A DNA stretch of 64,000 bases. Source: Protopterus annectens (taxonomy: Eukaryota > Chordata > Ceratodontiformes > Protopteridae). The stretch spans positions 1,019,066,469-1,019,130,468 of the forward strand of contig NC_056726.1 in the NCBI RefSeq assembly GCF_019279795.1. The letters are read 5' to 3'. The first letter of the stretch is position 1; each line of letters starts with the position of its first letter. Positions 1-10,659 of the stretch are shown here, one piece after another. The notes beneath the pieces were generated by a model that was given only the letters and a program-made list of their open reading frames with translations, was not told the origin of the DNA and ran no database searches. The position numbers and the translations under genes were made by a program.

Positions 1-400
1 GTCAGCCAAGTGGGCTTCTTCGAATATGGCAGTGATGCATTAGACTTTGGAAATTCGGTTCAAACACCTACCTGGACTTGGCCAAGGCCTTTTATATCAT
101 CCTACATTCTGGCATTATCAGCAATCAGACTAATTGTAAACTCGTATGTCACCCAATGGCTTGCAAACTGGCTGACAGAACCCAGTCTATTAGTGTGGGG
201 AAGCACAGTCACTTTGAAAAGAGTAGTTACCCAAAGTGCCCCACCCCCAGAATCAGTCATAAGACCATATCTATTCAGTATTTACTTCTATGACATCAAG
301 GGTCTGTGGCTGACCAAGTCTGAAGATGTCTTCAAACTTAGACTTGTTATTAACTCCCCATGTGACTTCCAGATTCTTCAGGAGGGACTAACATACACCA
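1..400 (+). mobile_element. CR1-like LINE fragment, RT region, decayed
   Basis: The frame starting at position 10 aligns by eye with the RT palm and thumb of the better CR1 copy at 2100-2460 (leucine-rich 'Y.T.W.ANWLT' segment, then 'LTKSED' where that copy has 'TKFADD'). The catalytic Asp pair is therefore lost, and the 'GVPQGS' motif is also degraded. The copy is cut by the window edge on the left and stops where an inverted CR1 tail begins at about 402. It is a dead fragment with no coding potential. Confidence 0.7.
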
Positions 401-401
401 A

Positions 402-575
402 AGGTTCATAGGTTCATAGATGTGTACTAGACTAATGGCCCTGGTGCCTTTACAAGCCTAGCCCATAGAAGTGCCCTGGCATTGTGCTGCCCGACATTAA
501 TTCCCAGTGGCTCTATCAAGTAGAGCCACTGGAGTGATCTCTGGGGTGAACTTTCAATTTCCCATCCACTGCATT
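402..575 (-). mobile_element. CR1-like LINE 3' end fragment
   Basis: It begins with the family's terminal 8-bp repeat (TTCATAGG, read on plus), followed by the same 3' UTR and C-terminal coding segment seen at 20667, 39545 and 58346 ('...GTACTAG.CTA..GGCCCT', then 'GGGGTGAA.TT.C.TTTCCCATCCA'). Only about 170 bp remain, so it is a strongly 5'-truncated insertion, which is usual for CR1. Confidence 0.75.
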
Positions 576-642
576 ATCAGGCTATAATTCATGCCATACC
601 TTTCGGCCACCTAACCTAGACCGAAGCATTAAAGGTGGAGGC

Positions 643-1335
643 GTGTTCATCTTCATTAAGGATATCCACACCTCCAGACTAGTTGCTCAGCATAATGTAT
701 CCAAGATTATCCAAGTGCAACTAAGTCAGGGCAAGACCGCAATCCAAATTGTAGCTTGCTGCAGATCCCCCACCATGCCCCAGGATTCCCCTCCTCATTT
801 CTTGATACACTGGAAAATATTAGGGTACAACCTAACATCCTAATAATGTGCAATTTCAACTACCCCCACCATTAACTGGGAAAACAACTCATGTACCAAT
901 GCTTGTGCTCAACGTTTTCTGGAATTCATAAAGTCCAACACCTTGGATCAACTTATCCACACCCCCACCAGGGGCAGCAATATCCTAGACCTGGTCATTA
1001 CCAACATGGGCAACTGGTCTTCCACACCAGAGGTCAATTCCTCGTTGGTCAGATCTGACCACAAGCAAATCACCCCAGACATCCACATCCCACCCCCACC
1101 CCCCATTAGGGAAACCAGCGTAAAAAAATTCTCCAAAGCCAACTTCACGCTTCTTAAGACAGAAGTGGCAAACTTCACGACACCCATGCTGATGGACAAT
1201 AGAGGTACGACTGCTGAATCCTATACAGTTGCACTTTATAAGCACTTACATGAGTGCATGGATCATGCAATCCCTAACAGAATCAAGATGCTATCCTCCA
1301 AAAAAAGAAACCAATCTGGTGGTCCCCTGCTATAA
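643..1335 (+). pseudogene. CR1 ORF2 endonuclease domain, broken
   Basis: Two frames carry the C-terminal half of an APE-type endonuclease: 'KGGGVFIFIKD' just upstream of 643, 'PTRGSNILDLVITN' at about 967-1005, and 'SSLVRSDHK', the SDH active-site block, at about 1041-1066. The N-terminal catalytic residues are missing because of 5' truncation, and a frameshift with stops near 840-940 separates the halves. In an intact element this domain nicks target DNA to prime reverse transcription. Here it is not functional. Confidence 0.75.
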
Positions 1336-1364
1336 ACAAACTCTACAACAGAAGAAAGAAACTG

Positions 1365-3139
1365 TTGCAAAAAAGAGTAAAATCCCATGATTGGAGGAAC
1401 TCCGTTGTCAGTCTCAGTAAGAAGCTGAGATCCTTGATAAAATCATCCAAAGCTTGTTACAAAAACAAAATTGCCACTGATTCTAAAGACAACCACAAAG
1501 CATTCTATAGCTATGTCAAGAATCTCAATGGCAACACTCAGATCTGCTCTGAGTTACAGCACAAAGGCACTAAATATACAGACCCAACTGATATCGCCAA
1601 CATCCTGGTCGATAGGTTCAGTGCTAACTTTACCCCCCTCTCATCCCCTACAGGGCCCATCTCTACACTGGAAGAATGCAAAGTTCCTGTAATCACGGCT
1701 GCACAGGTAAAAAACACACTCTGCATTGCCAAGAACACACCATCCATGGGACCTGACAACATCCCAGGCTGCATTCTACATGAACTACAGAATGAACTGG
1801 CACCTCACCTAAGTACCATGTTCAATCATAGCCTCACCTCAGGCTTTGTACCCACTGAATGGTGTACAGCAACGGTTATCCCACTCCACAAAGGGGGAGC
1901 CACCACATACCCAGGGAACTACCGCGCCATTAGCCTGACGAGCCTGATCTGCAAGGCTATGGAGCATATCATCATGGAACTTATAAACAATGACATTGGT
2001 AATCTCCAAACTCTGGATCCTACCCAGTTCAGGTTTGTAAAAGGCAAATCATGTCTCCTAAACCTGATAGACTTCTTTGAAGCAGTCACCAAAGCCATAG
2101 ATGACGGTAAGGTGGTTCACACAGCCTATCTAGATCTCGCCAAGGCTCTCAGCACCATCCCCCACTCTGGAATTATAGATAAACTCACTAAACTAGGAAT
2201 AAATCCCTATGTCACAAGATGGGTTGCCAACTGGCTCACTGACAAAACCCAGACTGTGAAAGTAGCAGACTCTAAATCCATCTTCAGACCAGTGACAAGT
2301 GGAGTACCACAGGGTTCAGTCCTAGGTTATCTCCTGTTTATCTACTTCTCTGAAGTACAGGCTAAAACGAAGGTCTTTGGCTAACAAAGTTCGCAGATGA
2401 CTGCAAACTAGGAGCCATAATCAAAACTCCTAACAATGTGGACATCCTACAAAAGGGCCTCACTGAGACAGATGCCTGGTGTCAAAGCCAGGGCCTCAAG
2501 CTCAATGCCAAAAAGTGCATTGTCATCCCTTTTGGTAAAAACTCTGTACCCATGAACTACCACATAGGCGGTAGTCTGCTTAACACTGAAAGTGTGATAA
2601 GAGGCCTTGGTACACAGGTGGACATTAGTCTCTCCTTTGATAATCACATCGCCACAGTAGTCAGGAAATCCTTCTACGTGGCACACCTCATCACAAAAGG
2701 TTTCTCATCCAAGAAAAAAGAGGTCATTGCCCCCCTCTACTCATCACTCATTAGACCCATTCTAGGGTACAACGCCCCTTTTGGTATGTACCTCACAAGA
2801 CATCTACAACAACTGGAAAGGCCACAGAAATACCTCACAAAGAGGATTACCGGCCTCAAACAGATGCCCTATGCAGACTGTCTTAATAAACTCCAGCTTT
2901 ACTCTGTCGCATATCGCCTACTCAGAGGCGATCTCTGCCTAACATACAAAGCTATGTCAAACGCAGAGCTGTTGGACATGCTCCACATAAAGAAATCCCA
3001 ATACCTCCAAGCTACATGCTCTAGGGACCTAAACCTTGTCACCACAATAGAACATGCTGGAGGGATAGATTCCTGTCCCAGAAACTTCTCATACTCTGGA
3101 ACAAACTACCTATCTATATCAAACAAAGCTCCTCATTAG
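1365..3139 (+). pseudogene. CR1 ORF2 reverse transcriptase, frameshifted at the active site
   Basis: The first frame (1365-2384, 339 codons) holds RT fingers and palm: 'GPDNIPGCILHEL', 'NYRAISLTSLICK', 'AYLDLAKALSTIPHSG' and 'SGVPQGSVLG'. The catalytic FADD motif at 2390-2401 sits just past the stop of that frame, in the frame of the next segment (2438-3139), so one frameshift at about 2370-2389 breaks the protein immediately before the active site. The thumb and C-terminal region ('RSSLIRP'-like, 'HLQQLERPQKYLTK') follow, and a second break near 3100 removes the normal terminus. The family is confidently CR1-like; activity is excluded. Confidence 0.85.
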
Positions 3140-3336
3140 CACTCTTCAAGAAAAATCTTGATGATTGGATGGGAGATAGGAAATTCACCCTGGGGATCAC
3201 TTCTGTGGCTCTGCTTGACAGGGGCACAGGAAAATAATTTTCTTGGGTGGCAAAAGCCAGTGTACTGTTTGGTTAGGCTTATATAGGCCTTAGGGCCAAT
3301 AGCCTAATACCTACCTATGAACCTATGAACCTATGA

Positions 3337-4120
3337 ACTCATCAAGATTTCTCTTAAAGTGGGCCAATAAGGTGCTCTGCTTGATATGTATGGGAAGTCT
3401 ATTCCAGAGCATGGACAGTCTCTGGGTTGTGAACCTGTCCCTCCAGCATGTTCTGTTGATTGTGGTAATGAGGCTGAGGTCTCTGGAGCATGTGGTGCAG
3501 AAGGATTGGGATTTCTTTAGATGTAGCATTTCTAACAGAGCTGGGTCAGACATGGCTTTGTAAGTCAAGCAGAGATCACCTCTTAGATGATGATTTGAGA
3601 CAGAGACTAGCTGGAGTTTTTTTAGTCTGTCCATGTAGGACATGTGTTTAAGACATAGGATCCTCTTTGTGAGGTACTTTTGTGGCCTTTCCAGCTGTTG
3701 CATGTGTCTAGTGAGTTACATGCCAAATGGGGCATTGTACTCGATGATTGGCCTAATGAGGGAAGAGTAGAGAGAGATGATGACCTCTTTCTTCCTGGAT
3801 GTAAAACCCTTGGTAATGAGATGTGCCACATAGAAGGACTTTATGACCACAGTGGCAATGTGCTGGTTGAAGGAAAGGTTGCTGTCAGCCTATGTCCCCA
3901 GATCTCTTATAATGCCTTCAGTGTTCAGTGGGCTCCCATCAATGTGGTAATTAGTAGGAAATGAGTTTTTCCCAAAGGGGATGACGACGCATTTTTTGGC
4001 ATTAAGTTTAAGGTCATGATTTTGACACCAGTCATTCATCTCAGTGAGGCCTTTCTGTAGGATGTCTACATCACTTGGGGAGTTAATAATGTCTCCCAGC
4101 TTGCAATAATAATAATTAGT
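3337..4120 (-). mobile_element. CR1-like LINE fragment, RT C-terminal half
   Basis: On the minus strand, frames near 3703-3323 and 3831-3622 encode the thumb and C-terminal region ('QQLERPQKYLTKRILCLKHMSYMDRL', shown in part). Upstream sequence at 3960-4110 encodes the segment before it, ending near the RT active-site region. It meets the plus-strand CR1 tail to tail at about 3336 and lacks its own 3' UTR, so the junction reflects insertion into, or recombination within, the terminal repeat. Confidence 0.8.
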
Positions 4121-4124
4121 TCCT

Positions 4125-4670
4125 TGACCATGGCTTAAAACTAATTGCCAGTAGATGCAGCATTGGGTTTTTAGGAAAAACTAGGCTCAAATGCACCTAC
4201 CATATAGTTGACACCTTTTTGAAAGTTGACCCATTTGTTAGGGACTTGAACACTTTTGCTGACAACTGACTATCCTTTGATTAACATGTATCCAAATCCT
4301 TTTACCTTTCCAAAATAATCACCAGAGATATTTCTTCCAGCTCTAAGGAAGTTATCATCCCTTTCTACTCCTTTCTTATCAAGCCCATAATAGAGTATAA
4401 TAGCCCCTTTGGTAAATACCAGTCTTAAGCATATGGCCCAGTTTGAGAGACCACAGCATTTTCTTACTAAGATAAACAAAGGTATGACTTCCTTGAGCAA
4501 CCCAGACCACATTAAAGCACTTTCTCTGTTTTCTGTTTCCTACAGACTCTTGAAAGGTAACCTCTGTCTAGTCTACAAAGCCCTGAATGATTCCTATGTG
4601 ACCTGTTGCACATCCATAAAACTAATAAAACCTTCAATAACAACACTCAAACCAATGAAACATAAATAGG
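4125..4670 (+). mobile_element. Old, diverged CR1-like fragment
   Basis: The frame around 4409-4669 carries 'HMAQFERPQHFLTK' and 'LSLFSVSYRLLKGNLCLVYKALND', matching the CR1 C-terminal region at 2800-2960. Upstream at 4330-4410 the '.KEVIIPFYS.LI.PIIEY' block can be followed with several indels. It is much more diverged than its neighbours, so it is an older insertion. The right boundary is uncertain and could extend to about 4960. Confidence 0.6.
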
Positions 4671-5283
4671 ACTTGCTAGTGAGATAGCTATATATCCTAG
4701 ATGACCTTTTTTATGGAATACAGTGCATTTGGGTATGAAGCTGTTTAGCTCCTTGACCCTCTTTAAGTGGGAATTGCATGAGTGTACAAGCAGCTGCAAA
4801 TAAGCTTGAGGTCTGTCATCTCAAGCTGTCATTGAAAGGGGTCAAAACATGGTATAAATTAGTCATGTCAATGAGTACCTATGATTTTGGATATTGTGGC
4901 TGGGCTACTAAGGGTCTTCTGGATCGAAGCCTAATATTGACTTGTGAATCTATGACTTATTTCTGATCATATGTCCGTTACTCTTTTCCATTGATTCTGG
5001 AGTTAGAGTTATCAGTGATCAGTGTTCTCTGCCTCCGCACAAACTGTTCTGTCAGTGCTTTGTGTGCTCCATGTCACTGACACCTGTGTTGCTAGTGAAG
5101 GCATTTTCTACATTTGTTTACAGGCGTATCACTGAGTATTGGGAATTGTGTTATGTCTATCCCTCACCTACTGCAATAATGACATGCCTATTCCTTCACT
5201 TCTTTTGGTGACAGACTACAATGGCTATAACTACCATCCTGCTACTAATTAAGCTACTCTGTTTGGATCACACACTTCCAGAA
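4671..5283. other. No recognisable feature
   Basis: About 600 bp between the CR1 mosaic and the DIRS element. I see no coding signature, RNA gene or repeat; short open frames here look random. Confidence 0.5.
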
Positions 5284-5512
5284 AGTACAGTTTTGTACCT
5301 ACCATAAATGTAGATGTTCGAGTGGTTATGCTGCTGCAGTCATCACACTTGGATTATCCTGCCGTCAGGCAGTCCCGCAGTCGGCCAGAATTCCAAAGCC
5401 TTGGTCCGGCGTCGGTTGTTGTTGCTTCTTCCCTGATGTCAGTGCGGCAGGGGTATAAAAGAGGCAGCTGACGCCATTTTCTTCAGTTTTTCTTGCCCCA
5501 GATGTCAGGTGC
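5284..5512 (+). repeat. DIRS inverted repeat / internal complementary region
   Basis: 5284-5340 is a perfect 57-bp inverse complement of 5683-5739, and 5325-5500 is the inverse complement of the 5' terminal repeat at 10660-10827. Such extra complementary sequence next to the 3' terminal repeat is typical of DIRS elements, where it is thought to guide circularisation. The region in between (5513-5682) is unique. Confidence 0.8.
5454..5461 (+). promoter_or_regulatory. Second TATA box in the DIRS inverted repeat
   Basis: The inverted copy of the terminal repeat carries the same TATAAAAG context on the plus strand. It points into the 3' end of the element, opposite to the coding direction, so it could drive antisense transcription. 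Confidence 0.6.
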
Positions 5513-5682
5513 CCCAATCTAATAAGGCAAAATAAGTGGCTTGCAAACCATACCTTAGGGAAAAAACAATAGTGGTAGTAGTAAGCAAATACACCGCATA
5601 GACATGCATCCAGAAGGTTGATGTACTAGTAGATAAAAGAAAACCCCTGTTAGGAAGTGGGGATGGAGGGAGGGTAACCTGG

Positions 5683-5784
5683 ACTGCAGCAGCATAACCA
5701 CTCGAACATCTACATTTATGGTAGGTACAAAACTGTACTATGTTCATCATGCTATGCTGCTGCAGTCATCACACTTGGGTTGAG
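5683..5784 (-). repeat. DIRS 3' terminal repeat segment
   Basis: 5683-5739 pairs with 5284-5340. 5740-5784 is the inverse complement of about 10794-10838 in the 5' repeat. It lies directly downstream of the recombinase stop at 5813. Confidence 0.75.
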
Positions 5785-5812
5785 TCCCAAAGCTATGGTT
5801 GGGTGGTAGGAA

Positions 5813-6960
5813 CTATACTGGGTTAGTTGCAGCTAAGATGCCCTGCAGAACTGCAGTGGCAAAGCCAGCCCTGGTTTTGGAGTATAGTGGAAGGTGGTAA
5901 TGTTTGGTGAAGATGTGCACTGAACTCCAGGTGGCTGCCTCCAGAATGTCCTTTGTTGGGACTCCTTGGAGGAAGGCTGCTGAGGTTGCTGTAGCCCTGG
6001 TAGAATGAGACCTAATATTAGCAGGCAATGGTTTCCCATGGTGAGAGTAGCAAAAGCAGATACAATGTGCTATCCATTTGGAGATGGTCGGTTTGGAAAT
6101 AGGCTTTCCCTCTGAACTTGCTGCATAGGAGACAAATAGTTGGTCAGATTTTCTGAAGGCTTTTGTCCTGTCCAAATAGTAATGCAACTGTCTGTGAATG
6201 TCCAAAGAGTGAAGGAGTCTTTCCCCTTTATTCTGTGGGTTTGGATAAAAGGTGGGCAAGTGTATGGTCTGATTGAGAGCCACACTGGAAACTACCTTTG
6301 GCAGGAAGGAAGGGTTGGTTCATAAAGACACTCTGTCCTGATGGAAAATGAGGAAAGGTTCCACTGCCATAAGCGCCTGCAGTTCTGAGACCCTGCATGC
6401 TGAGGTGATAGCCAGCAGCAGAGCTGTTTTCCATGATAAGTATTGTAGATCAGCTGAAAAGGCTGGTTCAAAAGGAGGTAGTGTTAGTTTTTCTAAGACA
6501 AAATTCAGATCCCAAGATGGAGTTGGTGGTTTTCTGGGGGGGTCTTATGTTTTTTGCCCCTCTGAGAAACTGCCTTAGTAATGGATGAGAGAAAATGGGA
6601 GGATCCGTATCATATTGAGCTGGAATTGCTGAAGCATGGATCTTTATAGATGAAAAAGAAAGTCCTTTGTGTAGCATCTCAGTTAAAAATTGGAGTATTT
6701 GTGGAATGTTTGGGATGCCAGGATCTAGACCTCTGGCCTGGTTCCATGCACAAAATCGTTTCCATTTGTCTGAGTAAGTTTTTCTGGTGCTGGGCCTCCT
6801 GGCCTCCAGAATGACATTCAGGACTTCCTTTGAGAGAAGTGTTGATTGATGATTTAAGGTATCTTCCATGCGGCTAGGTTTAAGGTCATGAGTTGACTGT
6901 GAAGGATCTGAGAGTTTTGTTGAGTTAAGAGCTTGGGGAATTGAGGTAAGATCCATGGAG
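5813..6960 (-). pseudogene. DIRS tyrosine recombinase, frameshift plus stop
   Basis: The N-terminal SAM-like part lies in the frame ending at 6468 ('RRPSTRKTYSDKWKRFCAWN', about 6800-6740). A frameshift at about 6475 leads to the catalytic half. Box I Arg sits in 'ITSACRVSELQAL' (about 6395), the HxxR motif in 'RSHSTRATATSAAF' (about 6015-5970), and the nucleophile in 'FTKHYHLPLY' (about 5895-5880), so the R-H-R-Y set survives. An in-frame TGA near 6319 probably arose from a CpG. The enzyme would integrate a circular DNA intermediate without target duplication. The N-terminus overlaps RNase H by about 100 bp. Confidence 0.82.
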
Positions 6961-8554
6961 GACTGTGAGACAGGTTTCGTAGTAGTGGGTACCAGTGCTG
7001 ACGTGGCCAGTCCGGAGCAATGAGGATCATATGTGGTCTGTCTGATCTGACTTTCAGTAATACCTTGGTCAGTAGAGGCAGAGGAGGGAAGGCGTAGACT
7101 GACAATGCTGCCCAACTGAATGATAGGGCATCCACTTTCCAGGCCAGGGGATGATAAGTCCTTGTGCAAAGTTTTTGTAGCTGGCAATTGCTGGTTGAGG
7201 CAAACAGATCTATGTCTCGTGGTCCCCATCTTTGAATTATCATTGCAAATACTTGTGGGTGTAGTCTCCACTCGTGAGGATCTGTTAAATTTCTGCTTAA
7301 TTCGTCTGCCAATATGTTTTCCTTTCCTGGCAGGAATTGTGCTTGCAGTTGTACTTGGTAAGTTAATGCTGTGTTCCACAAGGCCATTGACTGCCTGCAT
7401 AATGGGTAGGAGTGCGTTCCTCCTTGTTTGTTTATGTACCACATTACTGTGGTGTTGTCTGTCCTTATTAGAAGTTGTCCTGGATGCAAGAGGTCCTTGA
7501 AGGCTATTAGTGCATTTTGTATGGCTAGCATCTCCTTTTGATTGATGTGCAGATGCCTTTGGCTTGCAGGCCATTTGCCCTGTATGCATTGTCCTGCCAT
7601 ATGTGCACCCCAGGCATAGTCTGATGAATCTGTTGTCAAGGTTTGCTTTGCTGGAGGTAAGACAAAAAGGAGACCCTTGTTTGCTTGGCATGCTTGAGCC
7701 CACCATAGAAACTCTTTTTGTAGGCAGGGAATGAGAGGTATACTTGCTTCGAGGCTGTGTCTGTGCTGGGACCATACACTTTTTAGGTACCATTGCAGTT
7801 TTCTCATATGCAGCTTTGCATATGCAATTAGTTGAATGCAGGATGCCATGTACCCCAATGCCTGCAGGAATTTCCTTGCAGTGAGCCAGGTAAAAGTTGC
7901 CATCTTTTTGAAGTATTGAACCAGTTGTTTTTGCTTGTCTGGCATGAGGTAAGCCATCTGGGCCGGTGTATTCAAGCTGGCACCCAGGAAAATTTTTTCT
8001 TGTGAGGGTATTAGTTTTGACTTCTTTTTGTTTACTGTGTACCCTAGGCAACTTAGCAACTTTGTTACAAATGCCAGATGTTGTTGTAGGATGTCTTTGC
8101 TGTCCGTTTGGATCAGGCAGTCATCCAGATATGGATAAATTTGTATCCCTCGTTGTCTGCAATATGCAATTACTGATGCCAGGCATTTCGTGAATACTCT
8201 GGGCACAGTAGATAAGCCAAAGGGCAATGCAGAGAATTGATAATGCGTTGTACCTGCCAAAAATCTGAGGTATCTTCTGCAATCTTGTCTGATAGGGACA
8301 TGCAGGTATGCCTCTTGGAGGTCCAACGTTACCAGCCAAGACTCCTTGCCCAGCATGGGAAGAAGCTGCTGTAGTGTGAGCATTTTGAATTTGGGTATCT
8401 CCAGGTAAGTGTTTAGAATTGAAAGGTCTAAGATGGGTCTCCAGGCTTTGTCCTTTCTTGGTACTAGAAACAGTCTTGAGTAAAAACCTTGGCCTTGCTC
8501 TTTGGTAGGTACCTTTTGAATTACTTTCATGTCCATGAGAGCTGTAACACACAT
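6854..8554 (-). CDS. DIRS reverse transcriptase - RNase H, uninterrupted
   Basis: 566 codons without a stop. RT: 'FYSRLFLVPRKDKAWRPILD' at residues 24-43, 'VTLDLQEAYLHVPI' with the first catalytic Asp at 78, 'QFSALPFGLSTVPRVFTK' at 106-123, and the active-site motif YLDD at 142-145 (8131-8120). RNase H: 'LTTDSSDYAWGA' at 306-317, Glu 341, 'RTDNTT' with Asp 366, and 'ILADELSR' with Asp 417, so the catalytic acidic set is present. The N-terminus of the real protein probably begins in the frame upstream (about 8700), which is shifted, so this ATG is only the first Met of the frame. The end overlaps the recombinase frame, as usual in DIRS. It is the best preserved retroelement gene here. Confidence 0.88.
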   Translation of the reverse strand: MCVTALMDMKVIQKVPTKEQGQGFYSRLFLVPRKDKAWRPILDLSILNTYLEIPKFKMLTLQQLLPMLGKESWLVTLDLQEAYLHVPIRQDCRRYLRFLAGTTHYQFSALPFGLSTVPRVFTKCLASVIAYCRQRGIQIYPYLDDCLIQTDSKDILQQHLAFVTKLLSCLGYTVNKKKSKLIPSQEKIFLGASLNTPAQMAYLMPDKQKQLVQYFKKMATFTWLTARKFLQALGYMASCIQLIAYAKLHMRKLQWYLKSVWSQHRHSLEASIPLIPCLQKEFLWWAQACQANKGLLFVLPPAKQTLTTDSSDYAWGAHMAGQCIQGKWPASQRHLHINQKEMLAIQNALIAFKDLLHPGQLLIRTDNTTVMWYINKQGGTHSYPLCRQSMALWNTALTYQVQLQAQFLPGKENILADELSRNLTDPHEWRLHPQVFAMIIQRWGPRDIDLFASTSNCQLQKLCTRTYHPLAWKVDALSFSWAALSVYAFPPLPLLTKVLLKVRSDRPHMILIAPDWPRQHWYPLLRNLSHSPPWILPQFPKLLTQQNSQILHSQLMTLNLAAWKIP

Positions 8555-8569
8555 TACATTGGTTTGTTG

Positions 8570-9479
8570 GCAGATTTGGCATGCCTCTCATCCATGGTAA
8601 AGTGTGGAAATTAAATCTGTAGCCTCGGGTAATAATACCCATAACCCATTTGTCCTTTGTTATGATGTGCCAGTTTTGTGTAAAAAGAGCCAGTTTTCCT
8701 CCTATAGGTGCTGCCTGGGCAATTTTGCTTGGCAGGCGAAGAGGAAAGTCATTGAGTTTGCTTCCTGAAGGGTTGAGATCTGTCTTCTCCTCCTCTTTGA
8801 GTAGTTGCTTGCCATTGTCTAGGCCTTGTGTCTTGCCTCTGCCCCTAGGGCACCTGTACCTGCCCCTTTGGGGTCTGTCTGTAGCAGGAAAGGACCAGTT
8901 CTTTGATGGCCAGTTTCTGCTGAAGCGAGGAGTTTGTACCTGTAAGAAATTTTTAACTGTTTGCATTGATTTTGCCTTTTCTTCCATTTTCTTTAAAACC
9001 TCCTCTGCTTTGACACCAAATAACACGTCCTTTTGCAGTGGAACATCCAGTAGCTTTGCTTTGGCATGTTCTGGTAAAGTTTGCTCTTTTAGCCAAGCAT
9101 GTCTACGTATCACAGACCCTGTAACAGCTGCTCTACATGAGGCCTCCAAAGAATCAAAACCACATTGTAGGGTATGTTTTCTCACCTGTTCTGCTGCTGA
9201 ATGCAACAAATCTTGTATCTCTTTGAAATCTGGTTGATCTGTTTAAGGGATCATTTTCTGTTTTAACTGAGTAAGCAGGTACTGCTGGTATTTAAACATG
9301 TGGAATTGGCAGTTTAATGCTCTCATGGCCAAAGTGGCAGACATGTACACCTTTTTCCCCCATCTTTCTAATGCCCTGGAATCTCTTTCAGCAGGTAGTG
9401 GATTCTTAGCTGTAGAGGCCTTAACCCCTTTGGGACCCTGGGAAATTATCTCTGGGTCTGCTGGAGGGCTTTTATACAA
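8570..9479 (-). pseudogene. DIRS gag C-terminus and RT N-terminal extension, stops
   Basis: This continues in the same frame as 9926-9501, interrupted by stops near 9501 and 9243. The segment 9209-8740 is charged and ends with an Arg/Gly-rich patch ('RPQRGRYRCPRGRGKTQG'), a likely nucleic-acid-binding tail. From about 8700 the frame reads 'GGKLALFTQNWHIITKDKW' and 'GYRFNFH', the usual lead-in to a DIRS RT. The RT body follows in another frame from about 8560, so a frameshift lies near 8565. The remainder of this frame down to 8121 is a shadow of RT. Confidence 0.65.
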
Positions 9480-9500
9480 AAACTTGTGGGAGTCAGGAAC

Positions 9501-10519
9501 TCAATAGTATCTGTCTGGTTTAGCTGGTGCTGGTGGTAAGGAATCTGGATTTAGACTAGATTCATTATATACATCATCCAGAATGTCTAAAACTGGAGGG
9601 ATAGCTAAGGGTCTATGCTGAGGAAGAAGAAGAAACTCACGGAGTCTTTCCTTGGAATCAGAATAATCTTGTTCTTCCCAGTGGAAATGCTCTCTCATGG
9701 TGTGCAGGGTTTCCCCAAAAGAAAAGTCCTCAGGAGGAGAAACAGAGAGGATAGACTCTTCAGCATCTGAGTCTTCATAGGAAGGGAAGGGGTAATCCTG
9801 TTCCTCTGAGTCTGCTGAGGAAATGGATTCCTGGTCAGAAGGAGGGAATTCTTCCTCCAGTCTAGGCCTTTTGTCAGGAGGGGGTTGTGAACCTCTGATA
9901 AGGGTGATCAGGTCCATTTTGAGCATCTGTTTTTAGGCATAGGGGCCTGCGTGGTAGTCTGTGTACCCATTTTTTTAACCTTAGTCATCACTTTATGCTT
10001 CACGTAGGACTTTACCGAGAGAGTCGTCGGTTTAAATACACCTTCGGAAGGCGAAGGCCTGTCCCTAGTATCCGGATCGCCGGCCGGGCTGGCGTCCACG
10101 TGTTGTGGAGGATCGGGCTCCAGAGGCCCGGTAGTCTCTGTCTGAGAGGTAGCCGTATAATCTGAATCCGTGGTAGTCAGGGGCTGCGTAAGCGCCTCGC
10201 TGAGTACCGGGGATCCGGCGGCAGGCCTAACTGAGACCTCGGTATCTGGTGTAGGCCTAGGCTGCCTGTCTTTCTCCTTGCGTTTTTTGAACATAGCTGA
10301 TGTCGGTTGTTCCGACGACATAATATAATTGAATATTCTACCAAAATAATGCTGGGCGGTATCAGCCCGATGCTTGATAGTGCGTATATTGAACCTAGCG
10401 CAAAACTGACAACCAGAGACGTCGTGGTCTGGGCCTAGGCAAGGAATACAATAGGAATGAAAATCCTTATGAGGTATTTGATTCCCACAAGAAATACAAT
10501 TATTAACTTTGTCTGACAT
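9501..10519 (-). pseudogene. DIRS gag-like ORF, N-terminal part, one frameshift
   Basis: The ATG at 10519 opens 203 codons with a Cys/His-rich N-terminus (CxxC at residues 11-14, further CxxC and H within the first 45), likely a zinc-binding fold. A Ser/Thr/Pro-rich, CpG-rich linker follows. The frame stops at 9908, but the gag continues in another frame from 9926 to 9501 with an acidic region ('SSADSEEQDYPFPSYEDSD'). One frameshift near 9915 separates them. In DIRS elements this ORF is taken to be the structural RNA-binding protein. Assignment rests on position and layout; the sequence is not conserved enough to name by motif alone. Confidence 0.65.
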
Positions 10520-10659
10520 CGGTCTGAGGCAAGAAAAGTTTCCCCAATGGGGTACTTAGCTTTATAGAAGACTTCGGCTGAAATTCTGTTCGGAAATCTC
10601 AGGAGCTGGCCGACTGGCACTTGCGAACAGCTTCTGCTTCGGGCACTGTGCGGCAAGAA

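Larger units (their letters stand above)
576..3336 (+). mobile_element. CR1-like LINE, 5'-truncated, ORF2 nearly complete but broken
   Basis: This is the most complete plus-strand CR1 copy. It runs from inside the endonuclease domain through RT to a 3' end made of 8-bp repeats (TATGAACC units at 3314-3336) without poly(A), as in CR1 clade elements. ORF2 is split into pieces at 643-843, 943-1335, 1365-2384 and 2438-3139. The C-terminal 'LERPQKYLTKRI.GLKQMPY' segment matches the CR1 family pattern of a leucine/arginine-rich 'LERVQRRATK' tail. ORF1 and the 5' UTR are absent. At its 3' end it abuts an inverted CR1 copy. Confidence 0.85.

Noticed and set aside
7120..7500. Plus-strand frames over the DIRS RT (7120-7500, 8650-9237)
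   Set aside because: Antisense shadows of the minus-strand DIRS genes without domain signatures.
6468..8051. A 527-codon frame as one protein
   Set aside because: Only the last about 160 codons are recombinase; the rest is a shadow of the RT/RNase H frame.
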